From contig NZ_LT964979.1 in NCBI RefSeq assembly GCF_900240335.1, forward strand, positions 2,728,001 through 2,792,000: a stretch of 64,000 nt of DNA, given 5' to 3'. The number at the start of each line of letters is the position of its first letter. Position 1 is the first letter of the stretch. Shown piece by piece: positions 1 through 9,122 of the stretch. Position numbers and translations under genes: made by a program. A model generated the notes under the pieces. That model did no database searches. It saw only the letters and a list, made by a program, of their open reading frames with translations, and had not been told where the DNA came from. Source of the stretch: Flavimobilis massiliensis (GTDB lineage: Bacteria; Actinomycetota; Actinomycetes; Actinomycetales; Cellulomonadaceae).

Positions 1-177
1 AAGGCCTGGGTCGACGGCACCGCCGAGCCCGGCGCCTGGTTCGCCTCGACGACTGACTCCACGGCGGACCTCCAGTCGGCTGGCGGTATCGGGCTCCAGG
101 CCTACGTCGGTGGCGCCGCCGGCTCGCCGACGGTCACGGTCGGGTGGGACGACCTCGTGGTTGAGGAGGTGCCGTGA
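1..177 (+). CDS. C-terminal end of a beta-sandwich/lectin-like surface protein (5' partial)
   Basis: Reading frame 1 is open from the first base to a TGA at 175-177 and gives the last 58 residues of a protein that starts outside the window. The fragment is rich in Gly, Ala, Thr and Val. Its alternating strand-like pattern and the closing segment VGWDDLVVEEVP resemble the last strands of concanavalin A-like/LamG glucanase folds, which often end in a W-D-D-L-x-V motif. The stop overlaps the GTG start of the glycosyltransferase (GTGA), so the two genes are probably co-transcribed. The fold is inferred from a short piece; the function is unknown. Confidence 0.5.
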   Translation, partial: KAWVDGTAEPGAWFASTTDSTADLQSAGGIGLQAYVGGAAGSPTVTVGWDDLVVEEVP

Positions 178-1094
178 CGGACGCCCGGATCACGGTCGGC
201 ATCCTCACGTTCCGGCGGCCTGAGGGTCTGGCCAGCACCCTCCCTCGCGTCCTCGAGCAGGTCGTGGACGTGCCAGGTGCCGAGGTGCTCGTCGTCGACA
301 ACGACTCCGTGCCGAGCGCACGACCCGTCGTCGACGCCTTGAGAGCACAAGGCGCCCCGGTTCGCTACGTCCACGAGCCCGAGCCGGGCATCGTCGCCGG
401 GCGCAACCGGGCGCTCGACGAGGCACCGGGGGACGTGCTCGTCTTTCTCGACGACGACGAGCTGCCCGCACCGGGGTGGCTGAGGACGATGCTCGACGCG
501 CACGAGCGCTACGGCGGCGCGGGGGTCGTCGGTCCGGTGCTCGGCGAGATCGAGGGCGAGCTCGACCCGTGGATCGCGGCCGGTCGGTTCTTCGAGCGCA
601 AGCGTTACCCGACGGGGACCGTCCTGCCCCTTGCCGGAACCGGCAACCTGCTGCTCGATCTTCCGACGGTGCGGCGGCACGGAATACGCTTCGACGACGC
701 GTTCCGGGTCTCGGGCGGCTCGGACACGGCCTTCACCCGTGAGCTGACGGCAGCGGGCGGACAGCTGTTCTGGTGCGACGAGGCGCCCGTGTTCGACGTC
801 GTCCCGACCGAGCGGGCGACGCGACGCTGGGTGGTGCGCCGAGCGTTCCGCAGCGGGAACTCGCGGGTCCGGGTCGTGGTGCATCAAGCGACGTCGGTGC
901 CCGCCCAGCTCCGGCACAGGGTTCGCGGAGCGTCAGCGGGCGCCGTGCGGATCGGGGGTGGCGCGCTGCGCGCGACGCTCGGCACGGTGGCGCGCAGGCC
1001 GGACCACCAGGCGCGTGGCGTGCGGACTGTCGCGCGCGGTGCTGGGATGGTGGCGGCGGCGTTCGGCGGGGTTTACGAGGAGTATCGCCGCTGA
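174..1094 (+). CDS. Glycosyltransferase family 2
   Basis: 306 residues, the usual size for a single-domain GT-A enzyme. The N-terminus ITVGILTFRR (6-15) is the nucleotide-sugar-binding start of GT2, and FLDDDE at about 91-96 carries the metal-binding DxD motif. A later G-G-S-D-T segment fits the acceptor loop. The enzyme should transfer a sugar from a nucleotide-sugar to a lipid-linked or polysaccharide acceptor at the inner face of the membrane. There is no membrane segment. It starts with GTG inside the stop of the preceding gene and lies 32 bp before a polymerase-like membrane gene, so it belongs to a surface-polysaccharide locus. Donor and acceptor cannot be told from sequence. Confidence 0.85.
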   Translation: MTDARITVGILTFRRPEGLASTLPRVLEQVVDVPGAEVLVVDNDSVPSARPVVDALRAQGAPVRYVHEPEPGIVAGRNRALDEAPGDVLVFLDDDELPAPGWLRTMLDAHERYGGAGVVGPVLGEIEGELDPWIAAGRFFERKRYPTGTVLPLAGTGNLLLDLPTVRRHGIRFDDAFRVSGGSDTAFTRELTAAGGQLFWCDEAPVFDVVPTERATRRWVVRRAFRSGNSRVRVVVHQATSVPAQLRHRVRGASAGAVRIGGGALRATLGTVARRPDHQARGVRTVARGAGMVAAAFGGVYEEYRR

Positions 1095-1126
1095 GGCGTC
1101 GCGACGATGACGAGAGGGGCGGAGCG

Positions 1127-2461
1127 GTGGGCACGACCGGTACGGGGAGCGGCAGGTCCGTCCTACACGATCTTGCCGAGCCCGCGCATGCTCCGGGCAT
1201 CACGCCTGGTCCGGAGGTGACCGAGGCGGACCGGACGAGGACGATCGAGAAGCTTCTCGCGGCCGCGCTCGTCGTCATCGCCGGCGCGTGGTACCCCGTC
1301 GTCGGAGGTCTCACCGTCGCGACGGTCCTCGCGGTCGCGCTCGCCCCGGTCCTGCTGTCGTCGCTCCGCCGGTTCCGCGGAGCATCCGGCCTCTTCCTCC
1401 TGTGGCTCGTGGCGATCGGTGCGGGCCTGCTCCTCGCCAACCTCGCCCATCCGGAGTCGACGGTCCTGCCGAACGTCACGCGCGACGGAGCTTTCCACCT
1501 GCTCGGCGTGACGTTCGGGGTGCCCGTCGTCCTCTGGGCGCGCGAGCGCTGGAGCGATCCGGCGGTGGGCCTGCTCTTCGGTGTCGGGATGCTCGCGACG
1601 GCGATGACGGACCTTTCGCCGATCAATCCGTGGAAGTTCACGCTGTCGGTGCCCGTGGCGGTCGTCGTGCTGTCGATCGCCTGGCTCCGTCGTTCGCGAC
1701 GGCTCGAGATCGCTGCGCTGCTCGTCGTAGCCGGTCTGTGCGGGGTCAACGACTCGCGCTCGATGTTCGGTCTCGTCCTCATGACGGCGGCGATCGTCGC
1801 GGGGCAGCAGTGGCGCGAACGCTCGCGGCTGCGCCGGGGTCGGACGAAGCGCCGCGGAAGCGTGCTCGGGCTCTTCCTGCTCGTCGCGGTCCTCGGTGGC
1901 GCTGCCTACCAGCTCGGCCAGGCGCTTGCGCTCGAGGGGGCACTCGGCACCGCTGCCGCGGAACGCTCGGCGCGGCAGATCGAGCAGTCCGGCTCGATGC
2001 TCGTCGGTTCGCGTCCTGAGATGGGGGCGACGTTCGCGCTTGTGCGGGAGCGCCCCCTCGGCTTCGGCCTCGGGGTCCTGCCCGACGGTACCGAGCTGCG
2101 TGCGGCGAAGATCGGGATGTCCAGTCTCGGCTACGACCCGAACAACGGCTACGTCGAGAGGTATATGTTCGGTCGTGGTGTCGAGGTTCACTCGGTCGTC
2201 GGTGATCTGTGGGCCTGGTCCGGGCTCGTGGGCCTGCTCCTCGGCGTGGTCCTGCTCGTCGTCGTCGGTCGGGGGCTCCTCGGGCGTCTCGTCGACGGGA
2301 CGGCGTCAGCGCTGATCGTGCTGCTGAGCCTGCGGGTCCTCTGGGACCTGCTCTTTGCGCCGTTCGCGAGCACGATGGTGTTCCTCACCCTGCTTCTGGG
2401 CCTCCTGCTCGTCAGGCGAGAGACAACGGACCCACCCTCCGAGGCGTCCTTGCGGGCGTGA
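1127..2461 (+). CDS. O-antigen ligase/polymerase-like integral membrane protein
   Basis: 444 residues from GTG 1127, chosen because a purine-rich GAGAGGGGCGGAG lies just upstream; the frame is open further back but there it shadows the glycosyltransferase. About ten hydrophobic segments begin near residue 45. A large extracytoplasmic loop holding GFGLGVLPDG and NNGYVE, followed by a segment rich in aromatic residues, fits the Wzy/WaaL superfamily, which polymerises or ligates lipid-linked glycans outside the membrane. Its position directly after a GT2 enzyme supports this. Sequence conservation in this family is low, so polymerase versus ligase is unresolved and the family call is moderate. 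Confidence 0.65.
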   Translation: MGTTGTGSGRSVLHDLAEPAHAPGITPGPEVTEADRTRTIEKLLAAALVVIAGAWYPVVGGLTVATVLAVALAPVLLSSLRRFRGASGLFLLWLVAIGAGLLLANLAHPESTVLPNVTRDGAFHLLGVTFGVPVVLWARERWSDPAVGLLFGVGMLATAMTDLSPINPWKFTLSVPVAVVVLSIAWLRRSRRLEIAALLVVAGLCGVNDSRSMFGLVLMTAAIVAGQQWRERSRLRRGRTKRRGSVLGLFLLVAVLGGAAYQLGQALALEGALGTAAAERSARQIEQSGSMLVGSRPEMGATFALVRERPLGFGLGVLPDGTELRAAKIGMSSLGYDPNNGYVERYMFGRGVEVHSVVGDLWAWSGLVGLLLGVVLLVVVGRGLLGRLVDGTASALIVLLSLRVLWDLLFAPFASTMVFLTLLLGLLLVRRETTDPPSEASLRA

Positions 2462-2530
2462 CCGTCGTTCGGGGCCCACGCTGCCCCCTCCCCGGGGCCG
2501 TGCGCCTCGCGCAGCACGTCGCTCGTCACG

Positions 2531-2569
2531 CGACGATGCCCGGCCCCTTCCGGGTGCCGGGCACCGTCG
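2531..2569. terminator. Bidirectional terminator hairpin
   Basis: A 14-bp inverted repeat (CGACGATGCCCGGC against GCCGGGCACCGTCG, one mismatch) lies between the convergent polymerase-like gene and the small membrane protein gene. There is no long U tract, as usual in this GC range. Confidence 0.6.
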
Positions 2570-2590
2570 TGCGCGAGGCTCGACGGGGCG

Positions 2591-2824
2591 TCAGCGGGCA
2601 TCTCCCCAAACGTCGTTCCAGATCTCGGACCATGTGCCGTCGGAGTGGCGGCGCGGGAGCGTGAACGACGTGTCGAGGTGGGCTGCGGGTGTCCACGTCG
2701 CGGGTGGGGTGGCGGGGAGCGAGGGCGCGTCGACGTGGCGCCGTGCGCGTCGGATGACGAGCGTGACGATGAGCAGCGACAGCGCGATGACGGCGGCTGC
2801 GGGTGCATAGATCTCGGCGGGCAT
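2591..2824 (-). CDS. Small single-pass membrane protein, function unknown
   Basis: 77 residues from ATG 2824, preceded by a strong GAGGAGG ribosome-binding site 4-5 nt upstream. One transmembrane helix spans about 8-24 (AAVIALSLLIVTLVI) and is followed by RRARR, which puts the C-terminal half in the cytoplasm. That half is polar, Trp-rich and ends in WSEIWNDVWGDAR. The gene is divergent from mfd and convergent with the polysaccharide polymerase gene. A much longer frame on this strand runs through mfd, but only this last part has its own start, RBS and sensible composition. I do not recognise the family. Confidence 0.7.
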   Translation of the reverse strand: MPAEIYAPAAAVIALSLLIVTLVIRRARRHVDAPSLPATPPATWTPAAHLDTSFTLPRRHSDGTWSEIWNDVWGDAR

Positions 2825-3022
2825 CGGTCCTCCTCGGGTCGGCGCCGGGGTGACCGGCCTGGATCGATCGTGGCGAGCCGTCGGGATCATCCGACAGGGG
2901 AGGGCGGGGTGAGCGCCGGGGTGATTCGTGGCGGTGACGCTCATGTGGCCGGGGGAGGGCACGGGCGTAGACTCGGGGCCGAAAATCCGTCGTCCGGGGT
3001 GCCTGCCCCACCTTGGAGAACC

Positions 3023-6000
3023 ATGTCCCTCACCGGTGTGCTCGCCCTCCTGCGCCAGGATGCGGCGGTCGCCGACGCGGTCGATCGCGTGAGTGCGCGC
3101 GGTGCGCTCGACGTCGTCGCGCCCGCGGGTGTGCGGCCGGGCCTGCTCGCGCTGCTCGCGGGCGCGGACCCAGACGCCGCGGCCGCGGCGGGCGCGGAAG
3201 TCGCGGACGTCGTCTACCGGACGGGCCGTCCGCTCGTCGTCGTCACCGCGACGGGGCGCGAGGCCGACGAGACCGCGGCGGCGCTGTCGTGCTACCTGCC
3301 GGCGGACGACGTCGCGGTGCTCCCGGCGTGGGAGACACTCCCGCATGAGCGGCTCTCGCCGCGTGCGGACACGGTCGCGAACCGTCTCGGCGTCATGCGT
3401 CGGCTCGCGCACCCCTCGGGGGAGCGGGGCGTCGACGGTCCCGTCCGTGTGCTGGTCGTGCCGGTGCGTTCGCTGCTGCAGCCTGTTGTCGCGGGCCTCG
3501 GCGACCTCGAGCCCGTGCAACTGCGTGCGGGGGATCGGGTCGACCTCACCGACGTCGCCCAGCGTCTCGCGGACGCTGCGTACACGCGGGTCGACATGGT
3601 CGAGCGGCGTGGGGAGTTCGCGGTGCGCGGCGGCATCCTCGACGTCTTCCCGCCGACCGAGGACCACCCGGTGCGCATCGAGCTGTGGGGCGAGGACGTC
3701 GAGGAGGTCCGCTGGTTCGCGGTCGCCGACCAGCGCAGCCTCGAGATCGCGGAGCACGGTCTGTGGGCGCCTCCGTGCCGCGAGCTGCTGCTCACCCCTG
3801 AGGTCCGCGCGCGGGCGGAGGCGCTCATCGAGCGTCTGCCGGGCGCGACGGAGATGCTCGACCGCATGGCGCAGGGCATCGCGGTCGAGGGCATGGAGTC
3901 GCTCACGCCTGCGCTTGTCGACGAGATGGTGCCCGTGCTCGATCTTGTGCCGGACGACGCGCTGCTCGTCGTCGCGGATCCCGAGCGCGTGCGCCGCAGG
4001 GCGCACGACCTCGTCGCGACGACCGAGGAGTTCCTCGCGGCGGCGTGGACGTCGGCCGCGGCGGGCGCCGCGACGCCGCTCGACCTCTCGGCGGCCTCGT
4101 TCCTCACGATCGCGGACGTCCGCGACCTCGCGGCCGTGCGGGGGCTCGGCTGGTGGACCCTCACGCCGTTCGCGCACGGGCCGGAGGGGGAGGACGTCAC
4201 GGTCGTCGACGAGGACGCCGCGGTGCTGCGCGTCGCGGCGCGGGACGTCGAGACGTACCGCGGTGACGTGCAGCGGGCGCTCGACGACGTGCGCGGGCTG
4301 CAGCTCGCGGGCTGGCACCTCGTGCTCTCGACCGAGGGGCACGGTCCGGCGCGCCGCATGACCGAGCAGCTCTCCGCGGAGGGTACGGCAGCGCGTCTCG
4401 TGAGCGACGTGCCGCTCGCTCCCGAGGGCGGGGTCGTCCACGTGCTCGCGGCGCCCGTCGGCCAGGGCTTCGTCCACCCGGAGCTGCGGCTCGCGGTGTT
4501 CTCGGAGGCGGACCTCACGGGCCGGGCCGGCAGCTCGACGCGCGACATGCGCCGCATGCCGTCGAAGCGCCGCAACGTCGTCGACCCGCTCGCGCTGCGG
4601 CCGGGGGACTTCGTCGTCCACGAGCAGCACGGCGTTGGGCGCTTCGTCGAGCTCGTGCAGCGGACGACGGGTGCGGGCGCGAAGAAGGCGGTGCGCGAGT
4701 ACCTCGTCGTCGAGTACGCGTCGTCGAAGAAGGGGCAGCCCGGCGACCGGCTGTTCGTCCCGACGGACCAGCTCGACCAGGTGACGAAGTACACGGGTGG
4801 GGAGTCGCCGACGCTCAACCGCATGGGTGGTGCGGACTGGCAGAAGACGAAGGCGAAGGCGCGCAAGCACGTCAAGCAGATCGCGGGCGAGCTCGTGCGG
4901 CTGTACTCGGCGCGCATGGCGTCGCAGGGCCATGCGTTCGGGCCGGATACCCCGTGGCAGCGTGAGCTCGAGGACGCGTTCGCGTACGTCGAGACGCCTG
5001 ATCAGCTCGCGACGATCGAGGAGGTCAAGGCGGACATGGAGAAGCCGGTCCCCATGGACCGGCTCGTGTGCGGCGACGTCGGGTACGGCAAGACGGAGAT
5101 CGCGGTGCGGGCTGCTTTCAAGGCCGTGCAGGACGGCAAGCAGGTGGCCGTCCTCGTCCCGACGACGCTGCTCGTCAACCAGCACCTGGAGACGTTCACG
5201 GAGCGTTACGCGGCGTTCCCGGTGACGGTCAAGGCGCTCTCGCGCTTCCAGACGGACGCCGAGGCCGAGGCGGTGCTCGCGGGGCTCAAGGACGGTTCGG
5301 TCGACGTCGTCATCGGCACGCACCGGCTCCTCACGGGGCTCATGCGGTTCAAGGACCTCGGGCTGGTCATCATCGACGAGGAGCAGCGGTTCGGCGTTGA
5401 GCACAAGGAGACGCTCAAGCAGCTGCGCACGAATGTCGATGTGCTCGCGATGTCGGCGACGCCGATCCCGCGCACGCTCGAGATGGCGGTGACGGGCATC
5501 CGTGAGATGTCGACGCTGCAGACGCCTCCGGAGGAGCGTCATCCGGTTCTCACGTACGTCGGCGCGTACGACGACAAGCAGATCACGGCGGCCGTGCGGC
5601 GCGAGCTGCTGCGCGAGGGGCAGGTCTTCTACGTCCACAACAAGGTCGACACGATCTCGAAGGCTGCGGCCCGGCTCCAGGAGCTTGTGCCGGAGGCCCG
5701 GATCGCGACGGCCCACGGCAAGATGAACGAGAACCAGCTCGAGCAGGTGATCCAGGACTTCTGGGACAAGAAGTTCGACGTCCTCGTGTCGACGACGATC
5801 ATCGAGACGGGCCTCGACATTTCGAACGCCAACACGCTCATCCTCGAGCGGGCCGACGTCCTCGGGCTCTCGCAGCTCCACCAGCTGCGCGGCCGTGTCG
5901 GACGTGGCCGCGACCGCGCGTACGCGTACTTCCTCTACCCGCCGGAGAAGCCGCTCACGGAGACGGCGCACGACCGCCTCGCGACGATGGCGGCCCACAC

Positions 6001-6664
6001 CGACCTCGGTGCGGGCATGCAGATCGCCATGAAGGACCTCGAGATCCGTGGTGCGGGCAACCTCCTCGGCGGTGAGCAGTCGGGGCATATCGCGGGTGTC
6101 GGCTTCGACCTCTACGTGCGCATGGTCGGCGAGGCCGTCGCGGCCTACCGGGGTGACGCGGAGGAGGAGGCTCCCGAGGTCTCGATCGAGCTCCCGGTCG
6201 ACGCGCACGTGCCGCACGATTACATCGCGCACGAGCGGCTGCGGCTCGAGGCATACCAGAAGATCGCCGCCGCGCAGACGGACGAGGTCCTCGCGGAGGT
6301 GCGGGCCGAGCTCGTCGACCGCTACGGGCCCGTGCCCGAGGCCGTCGCGGCACTCTTCGAGGTCGCGTCGTTCCGGAACTTCGTGCGGGCCGCGGGTCTG
6401 CGCGACGTCACGGCCCAGGGCAAGCACATCCGCTTCGCACCGGTCGAACTGCCCGAGTCGTCCACGCTGCGCCTCCAGCGGCTCTACCCGGGCAGCATGC
6501 TCAAGCCCGCGATCCGAGCGGTGCTCGTCCCGTTCCCGACGACGGCGCGCATCGGTGGCCGGCCGCTGCACGGGGCGGAGGTCCTCGCCTGGGCGCGGCA
6601 GCTCGTCGAGGCGATCGTGCTCGGGAACGTCGCGTCTGCGGCGGCGCGTGGGACGTCGGAGTAG
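3023..6664 (+). CDS. mfd: Transcription-repair coupling factor Mfd
   Basis: 1213 residues, normal for actinobacterial Mfd. It removes RNA polymerase stalled at DNA lesions and recruits UvrA. Order of parts: UvrB-like module in the first 350 residues, a CarD-like RNA-polymerase-interaction domain near 525-600 (LRPGDFVVHEQHGVGRF), a RecG-like helicase core with Walker A GDVGYGKT at 684-691 and DEEQ at 785-788, motif VI RGRVGRG, then the TRCF C-terminal domain. ATG 3023 was chosen: the start MSLTGVL is typical and GGAG lies 6 nt upstream; the open frame extends to 2645 but without family-like sequence. In many Actinobacteria mfd precedes mazG and eno; here two polysaccharide genes sit between. 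Confidence 0.97.
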   Translation: MSLTGVLALLRQDAAVADAVDRVSARGALDVVAPAGVRPGLLALLAGADPDAAAAAGAEVADVVYRTGRPLVVVTATGREADETAAALSCYLPADDVAVLPAWETLPHERLSPRADTVANRLGVMRRLAHPSGERGVDGPVRVLVVPVRSLLQPVVAGLGDLEPVQLRAGDRVDLTDVAQRLADAAYTRVDMVERRGEFAVRGGILDVFPPTEDHPVRIELWGEDVEEVRWFAVADQRSLEIAEHGLWAPPCRELLLTPEVRARAEALIERLPGATEMLDRMAQGIAVEGMESLTPALVDEMVPVLDLVPDDALLVVADPERVRRRAHDLVATTEEFLAAAWTSAAAGAATPLDLSAASFLTIADVRDLAAVRGLGWWTLTPFAHGPEGEDVTVVDEDAAVLRVAARDVETYRGDVQRALDDVRGLQLAGWHLVLSTEGHGPARRMTEQLSAEGTAARLVSDVPLAPEGGVVHVLAAPVGQGFVHPELRLAVFSEADLTGRAGSSTRDMRRMPSKRRNVVDPLALRPGDFVVHEQHGVGRFVELVQRTTGAGAKKAVREYLVVEYASSKKGQPGDRLFVPTDQLDQVTKYTGGESPTLNRMGGADWQKTKAKARKHVKQIAGELVRLYSARMASQGHAFGPDTPWQRELEDAFAYVETPDQLATIEEVKADMEKPVPMDRLVCGDVGYGKTEIAVRAAFKAVQDGKQVAVLVPTTLLVNQHLETFTERYAAFPVTVKALSRFQTDAEAEAVLAGLKDGSVDVVIGTHRLLTGLMRFKDLGLVIIDEEQRFGVEHKETLKQLRTNVDVLAMSATPIPRTLEMAVTGIREMSTLQTPPEERHPVLTYVGAYDDKQITAAVRRELLREGQVFYVHNKVDTISKAAARLQELVPEARIATAHGKMNENQLEQVIQDFWDKKFDVLVSTTIIETGLDISNANTLILERADVLGLSQLHQLRGRVGRGRDRAYAYFLYPPEKPLTETAHDRLATMAAHTDLGAGMQIAMKDLEIRGAGNLLGGEQSGHIAGVGFDLYVRMVGEAVAAYRGDAEEEAPEVSIELPVDAHVPHDYIAHERLRLEAYQKIAAAQTDEVLAEVRAELVDRYGPVPEAVAALFEVASFRNFVRAAGLRDVTAQGKHIRFAPVELPESSTLRLQRLYPGSMLKPAIRAVLVPFPTTARIGGRPLHGAEVLAWARQLVEAIVLGNVASAAARGTSE

Positions 6665-6881
6665 TCGGCACGGCTGCTCCCCCCTGGCTGATACCTCTGC
6701 TCGCCCGCGCCTCACCCCGCGCCTTGAGTCTCACCCGCGCAGGTCACCCGACCCCCACCCCGCACAGGGGTGCCGGTTGATCCCGACTCGCTCCTAGGTT
6801 GGGTCCAGCGGGGCCGGGGGCGCCGCGCCCGGCGCGGGCCGGAACGCCGCGCCGGCGGTCGACGGATGGGGAGCAGAGCAC

Positions 6882-7367
6882 ATGGGTGCAGGGCAGGTGC
6901 GTGCCGCAGGGTCGGCGCGCAAGGTGGTCGGGTACGCACCGGGCGCGTGGGACCTCTTTCACGTCGGTCACCTCAACGTCCTGCGGCACGCCGCCGCGCG
7001 CTGCGACTACCTCATCGCCGGCGTCGTCGACGACGACATGCTCGAGCTCGCGAAGGGTCGCCGTCCCGTCGTGCCCGCGCTCGAGCGTGCGGAGATCGTC
7101 CGGAGCGTGCGGTTCGTCGACGAGGTCGTCGTCGAGACCCAGCCCGACAAGCTCCAGACTTGGCGCGAGCACCCCTTCGACCTCTTCTTCAAGGGTGACG
7201 ACTGGCGCGGCACTGCCGCGGGCGAGGACCTCGAGCGCCGCTTCGGCGACGTCGGGGTCGAGGTCGTCTACTTCCCCTACACGATGCACACCTCGAGCAC
7301 GCAACTGCGGCGTGCGCTCTCCCTCCTCGACCCTCACGCGACGCTCGCGGGCGTCGCGACCGAGTGA
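6882..7367 (+). CDS. Cytidylyltransferase-like nucleotidyltransferase (glycerol-3-phosphate type)
   Basis: 161 residues. The HxGH signature of nucleotidyltransferases is HVGH at 27-30, within GAWDLFHVGHLNVLRHA. A second family element, HTSSTQLRR near 143-151, corresponds to the RTxGISTT nucleotide-binding motif. This arrangement is that of small TagD/GCT enzymes, which form CDP-glycerol or a related CDP/ADP-activated alcohol from CTP/ATP and a phosphate ester. The stop codon is 1 nt before the next start, so it forms an operon with the sugar phosphotransferase and may supply an activated substituent for a cell-surface polymer. Exact substrate unknown. Confidence 0.8.
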   Translation: MGAGQVRAAGSARKVVGYAPGAWDLFHVGHLNVLRHAAARCDYLIAGVVDDDMLELAKGRRPVVPALERAEIVRSVRFVDEVVVETQPDKLQTWREHPFDLFFKGDDWRGTAAGEDLERRFGDVGVEVVYFPYTMHTSSTQLRRALSLLDPHATLAGVATE

Positions 7368-7368
7368 C

Positions 7369-8976
7369 GTGGACGTTGACGTGGCCCACCCGATTGGTGC
7401 ACCTCTCCCCGGCAGGCTCCCCGTCGGGCTCCCGGCCGGGGCGGACTCGGCGGTGGGTTCGGGCGTCCGCCGGTTCTTCGCGACCGTTCACGCGCCGCGC
7501 CTCGGCGGCGCTCCTGGAGCGCGGACGACGCCGGACGGCAGCGTCGTCACGCCGCGGGTCGCCGGCAGGCGCCGCATCCTCGACAGCGTCCCGTGGACGG
7601 GACGGTACTCGTCGCTCGTGACGCTTCTCGACGCTGCGGCGATCCTCGTCGCCGCGACCGTCGCCGTGCGCCCGTGGTCGGGCGGCGACATCGCGGGCCG
7701 GGCGGTCGTCGCGGCGCTCGTCGTCGTCCTGTGGCTCGGCGGGCTCGTCGTCGAGAAGACGCGCGACCGGCGGATCGTCGGGATCGGGCTCGAGGAGTAC
7801 TCGCGGGTGTGGCGGGCCAGCTGGCACGTCGTCGCGGCCGTCGGGCTCGCCGCGTTCCTCGTGGGCGCGGGAGTCGACCGCGCGGTCGTCGTCGTGCTCT
7901 TCGTCGCCGGGCTGCCCCTCGTGCTCCTCGCGCGCTTCGGCGCGCGCACCTACCTCAAGAGCCTCCGGGACGAGGGACGCGCACTGTCGCGCCTCATCGT
8001 CACGGGCTCGCGGACCTGCGTCGCGGAGCTCGTCGCGGACCTCAACAGCAACCCGCGGGCCGGCTACCTCGTCGTGGGCGCGTGCATCCCCGGGGGCGAC
8101 CCGCTCGCGGGCGAGGTCATCGCCGGGATCCCCGTGCTCGGCGACGTCGCGGACGTCCCCCACCAGGTGCGGGTCGTGCACGCGCACGCGGTCGCGGTCG
8201 TCGGGGCCGACAGTCTCACGGCGGGCGTCGTGCGGGACCTCGGCTACCGGCTCGAGTCGACAGGAACGGACCTCATCGTCGCTCCCGGGCTCGTCGACGT
8301 CGCCGGGCCGCGGGTCGTCCTCAGCCCGGCCGAGGGCCTCTCCCTCGTGCACGTCGATGCGCCGCAGTTCTCGGGCGCGCGCTACGTCGCGAAGTCCGCG
8401 CTCGACCGGGGTCTCGCGCTCGCAGCGCTGCTCGTCCTCGCGCTGCCGATGCTCGTCATCGCAGTGTGCGTGCGCGCGACGAGCCCGGGACCCGTGCTGT
8501 ACCGGCAGCGGCGGGTCGGGCGCGACGGCAGGCCCTTCCAGATGCTCAAGTTCCGTTCGATGCGCGTCGGCGCCGACGCGGAGCTCGCGAACCTCGCCGC
8601 CGCGAATGAGGGCGCCGGTCCGCTCTTCAAGATGCGTGACGACCCGCGGGTCACGCGGGTCGGCGCGATCCTGCGTCGGTACTCGCTCGACGAGCTTCCG
8701 CAGCTCCTCAACGTGCTGCGCGGCGACATGAGCCTCGTCGGGCCGCGGCCGCCGCTGCCGACGGAGGTCGCTCAGTACGACGGGCACGCGCCACGTCGGA
8801 TGCTCGTCAAGCCCGGCCTCACAGGGCTATGGCAGGTCTCGGGGCGGTCCGACCTCTCCTGGGAGGAGGGCCTGCGCAAGGACCTCTACTACGTCGAGAA
8901 CTGGTCGCTCGTCGGTGACGTGCTCATCCTCGCGCGCACGTTCCGTGCGGTGCTCGCGCACGAGGGCGCGTACTGA
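7369..8976 (+). CDS. Polyprenyl-phosphate glycosylphosphotransferase (initiating sugar transferase)
   Basis: 535 residues from GTG 7369; GTG 7381 is an alternative and neither has a clear RBS, consistent with coupling to the gene ending at 7367. Three to four hydrophobic segments occupy about 85-200, then a Rossmann-like CoA_binding_3 region, one hydrophobic helix near 345-365, and a bacterial sugar transferase domain with VLYRQRRVGRDG, FKMRDDPRVTRVG, RRYSLDELPQL and the closing SLVGPRP. This WcaJ/WbaP architecture transfers a sugar 1-phosphate from a UDP-sugar to undecaprenyl phosphate, the first step of exopolysaccharide assembly. The enzyme is membrane bound. Which sugar it uses cannot be read from sequence. 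Confidence 0.9.
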   Translation: MDVDVAHPIGAPLPGRLPVGLPAGADSAVGSGVRRFFATVHAPRLGGAPGARTTPDGSVVTPRVAGRRRILDSVPWTGRYSSLVTLLDAAAILVAATVAVRPWSGGDIAGRAVVAALVVVLWLGGLVVEKTRDRRIVGIGLEEYSRVWRASWHVVAAVGLAAFLVGAGVDRAVVVVLFVAGLPLVLLARFGARTYLKSLRDEGRALSRLIVTGSRTCVAELVADLNSNPRAGYLVVGACIPGGDPLAGEVIAGIPVLGDVADVPHQVRVVHAHAVAVVGADSLTAGVVRDLGYRLESTGTDLIVAPGLVDVAGPRVVLSPAEGLSLVHVDAPQFSGARYVAKSALDRGLALAALLVLALPMLVIAVCVRATSPGPVLYRQRRVGRDGRPFQMLKFRSMRVGADAELANLAAANEGAGPLFKMRDDPRVTRVGAILRRYSLDELPQLLNVLRGDMSLVGPRPPLPTEVAQYDGHAPRRMLVKPGLTGLWQVSGRSDLSWEEGLRKDLYYVENWSLVGDVLILARTFRAVLAHEGAY

Positions 8977-9006
8977 CGTCCACGCTCCGGGTCGGACCCA
9001 CCCCCT

Positions 9007-9025
9007 GCCGCCGCACCGCGGCGGT
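9007..9025 (+). terminator. Weak hairpin after the sugar transferase gene
   Basis: CCGCCGC-ACC-GCGGCGG forms a 7-bp stem with a 3-nt loop 30 nt after the stop. It is short, so termination is uncertain. Confidence 0.3.
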
Positions 9026-9122
9026 CGTCCGCCCCGGCCCCGCGTCTGGGTCGTTGCTGACGAGTGGCGGCGACGCCCCGGGCGCCTCCTGCGCGCGGGG
9101 CCGGCTGGGTCATGATGGCTCC

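Noticed and set aside
2825..6715. Very long open frame (about 1370 codons) opposite mfd
   Set aside because: Only its last 77 codons (2591-2824) have a start, RBS and natural composition. The rest is Arg/Leu/Asp-rich antisense of a strongly conserved gene; such frames are common at this GC content.
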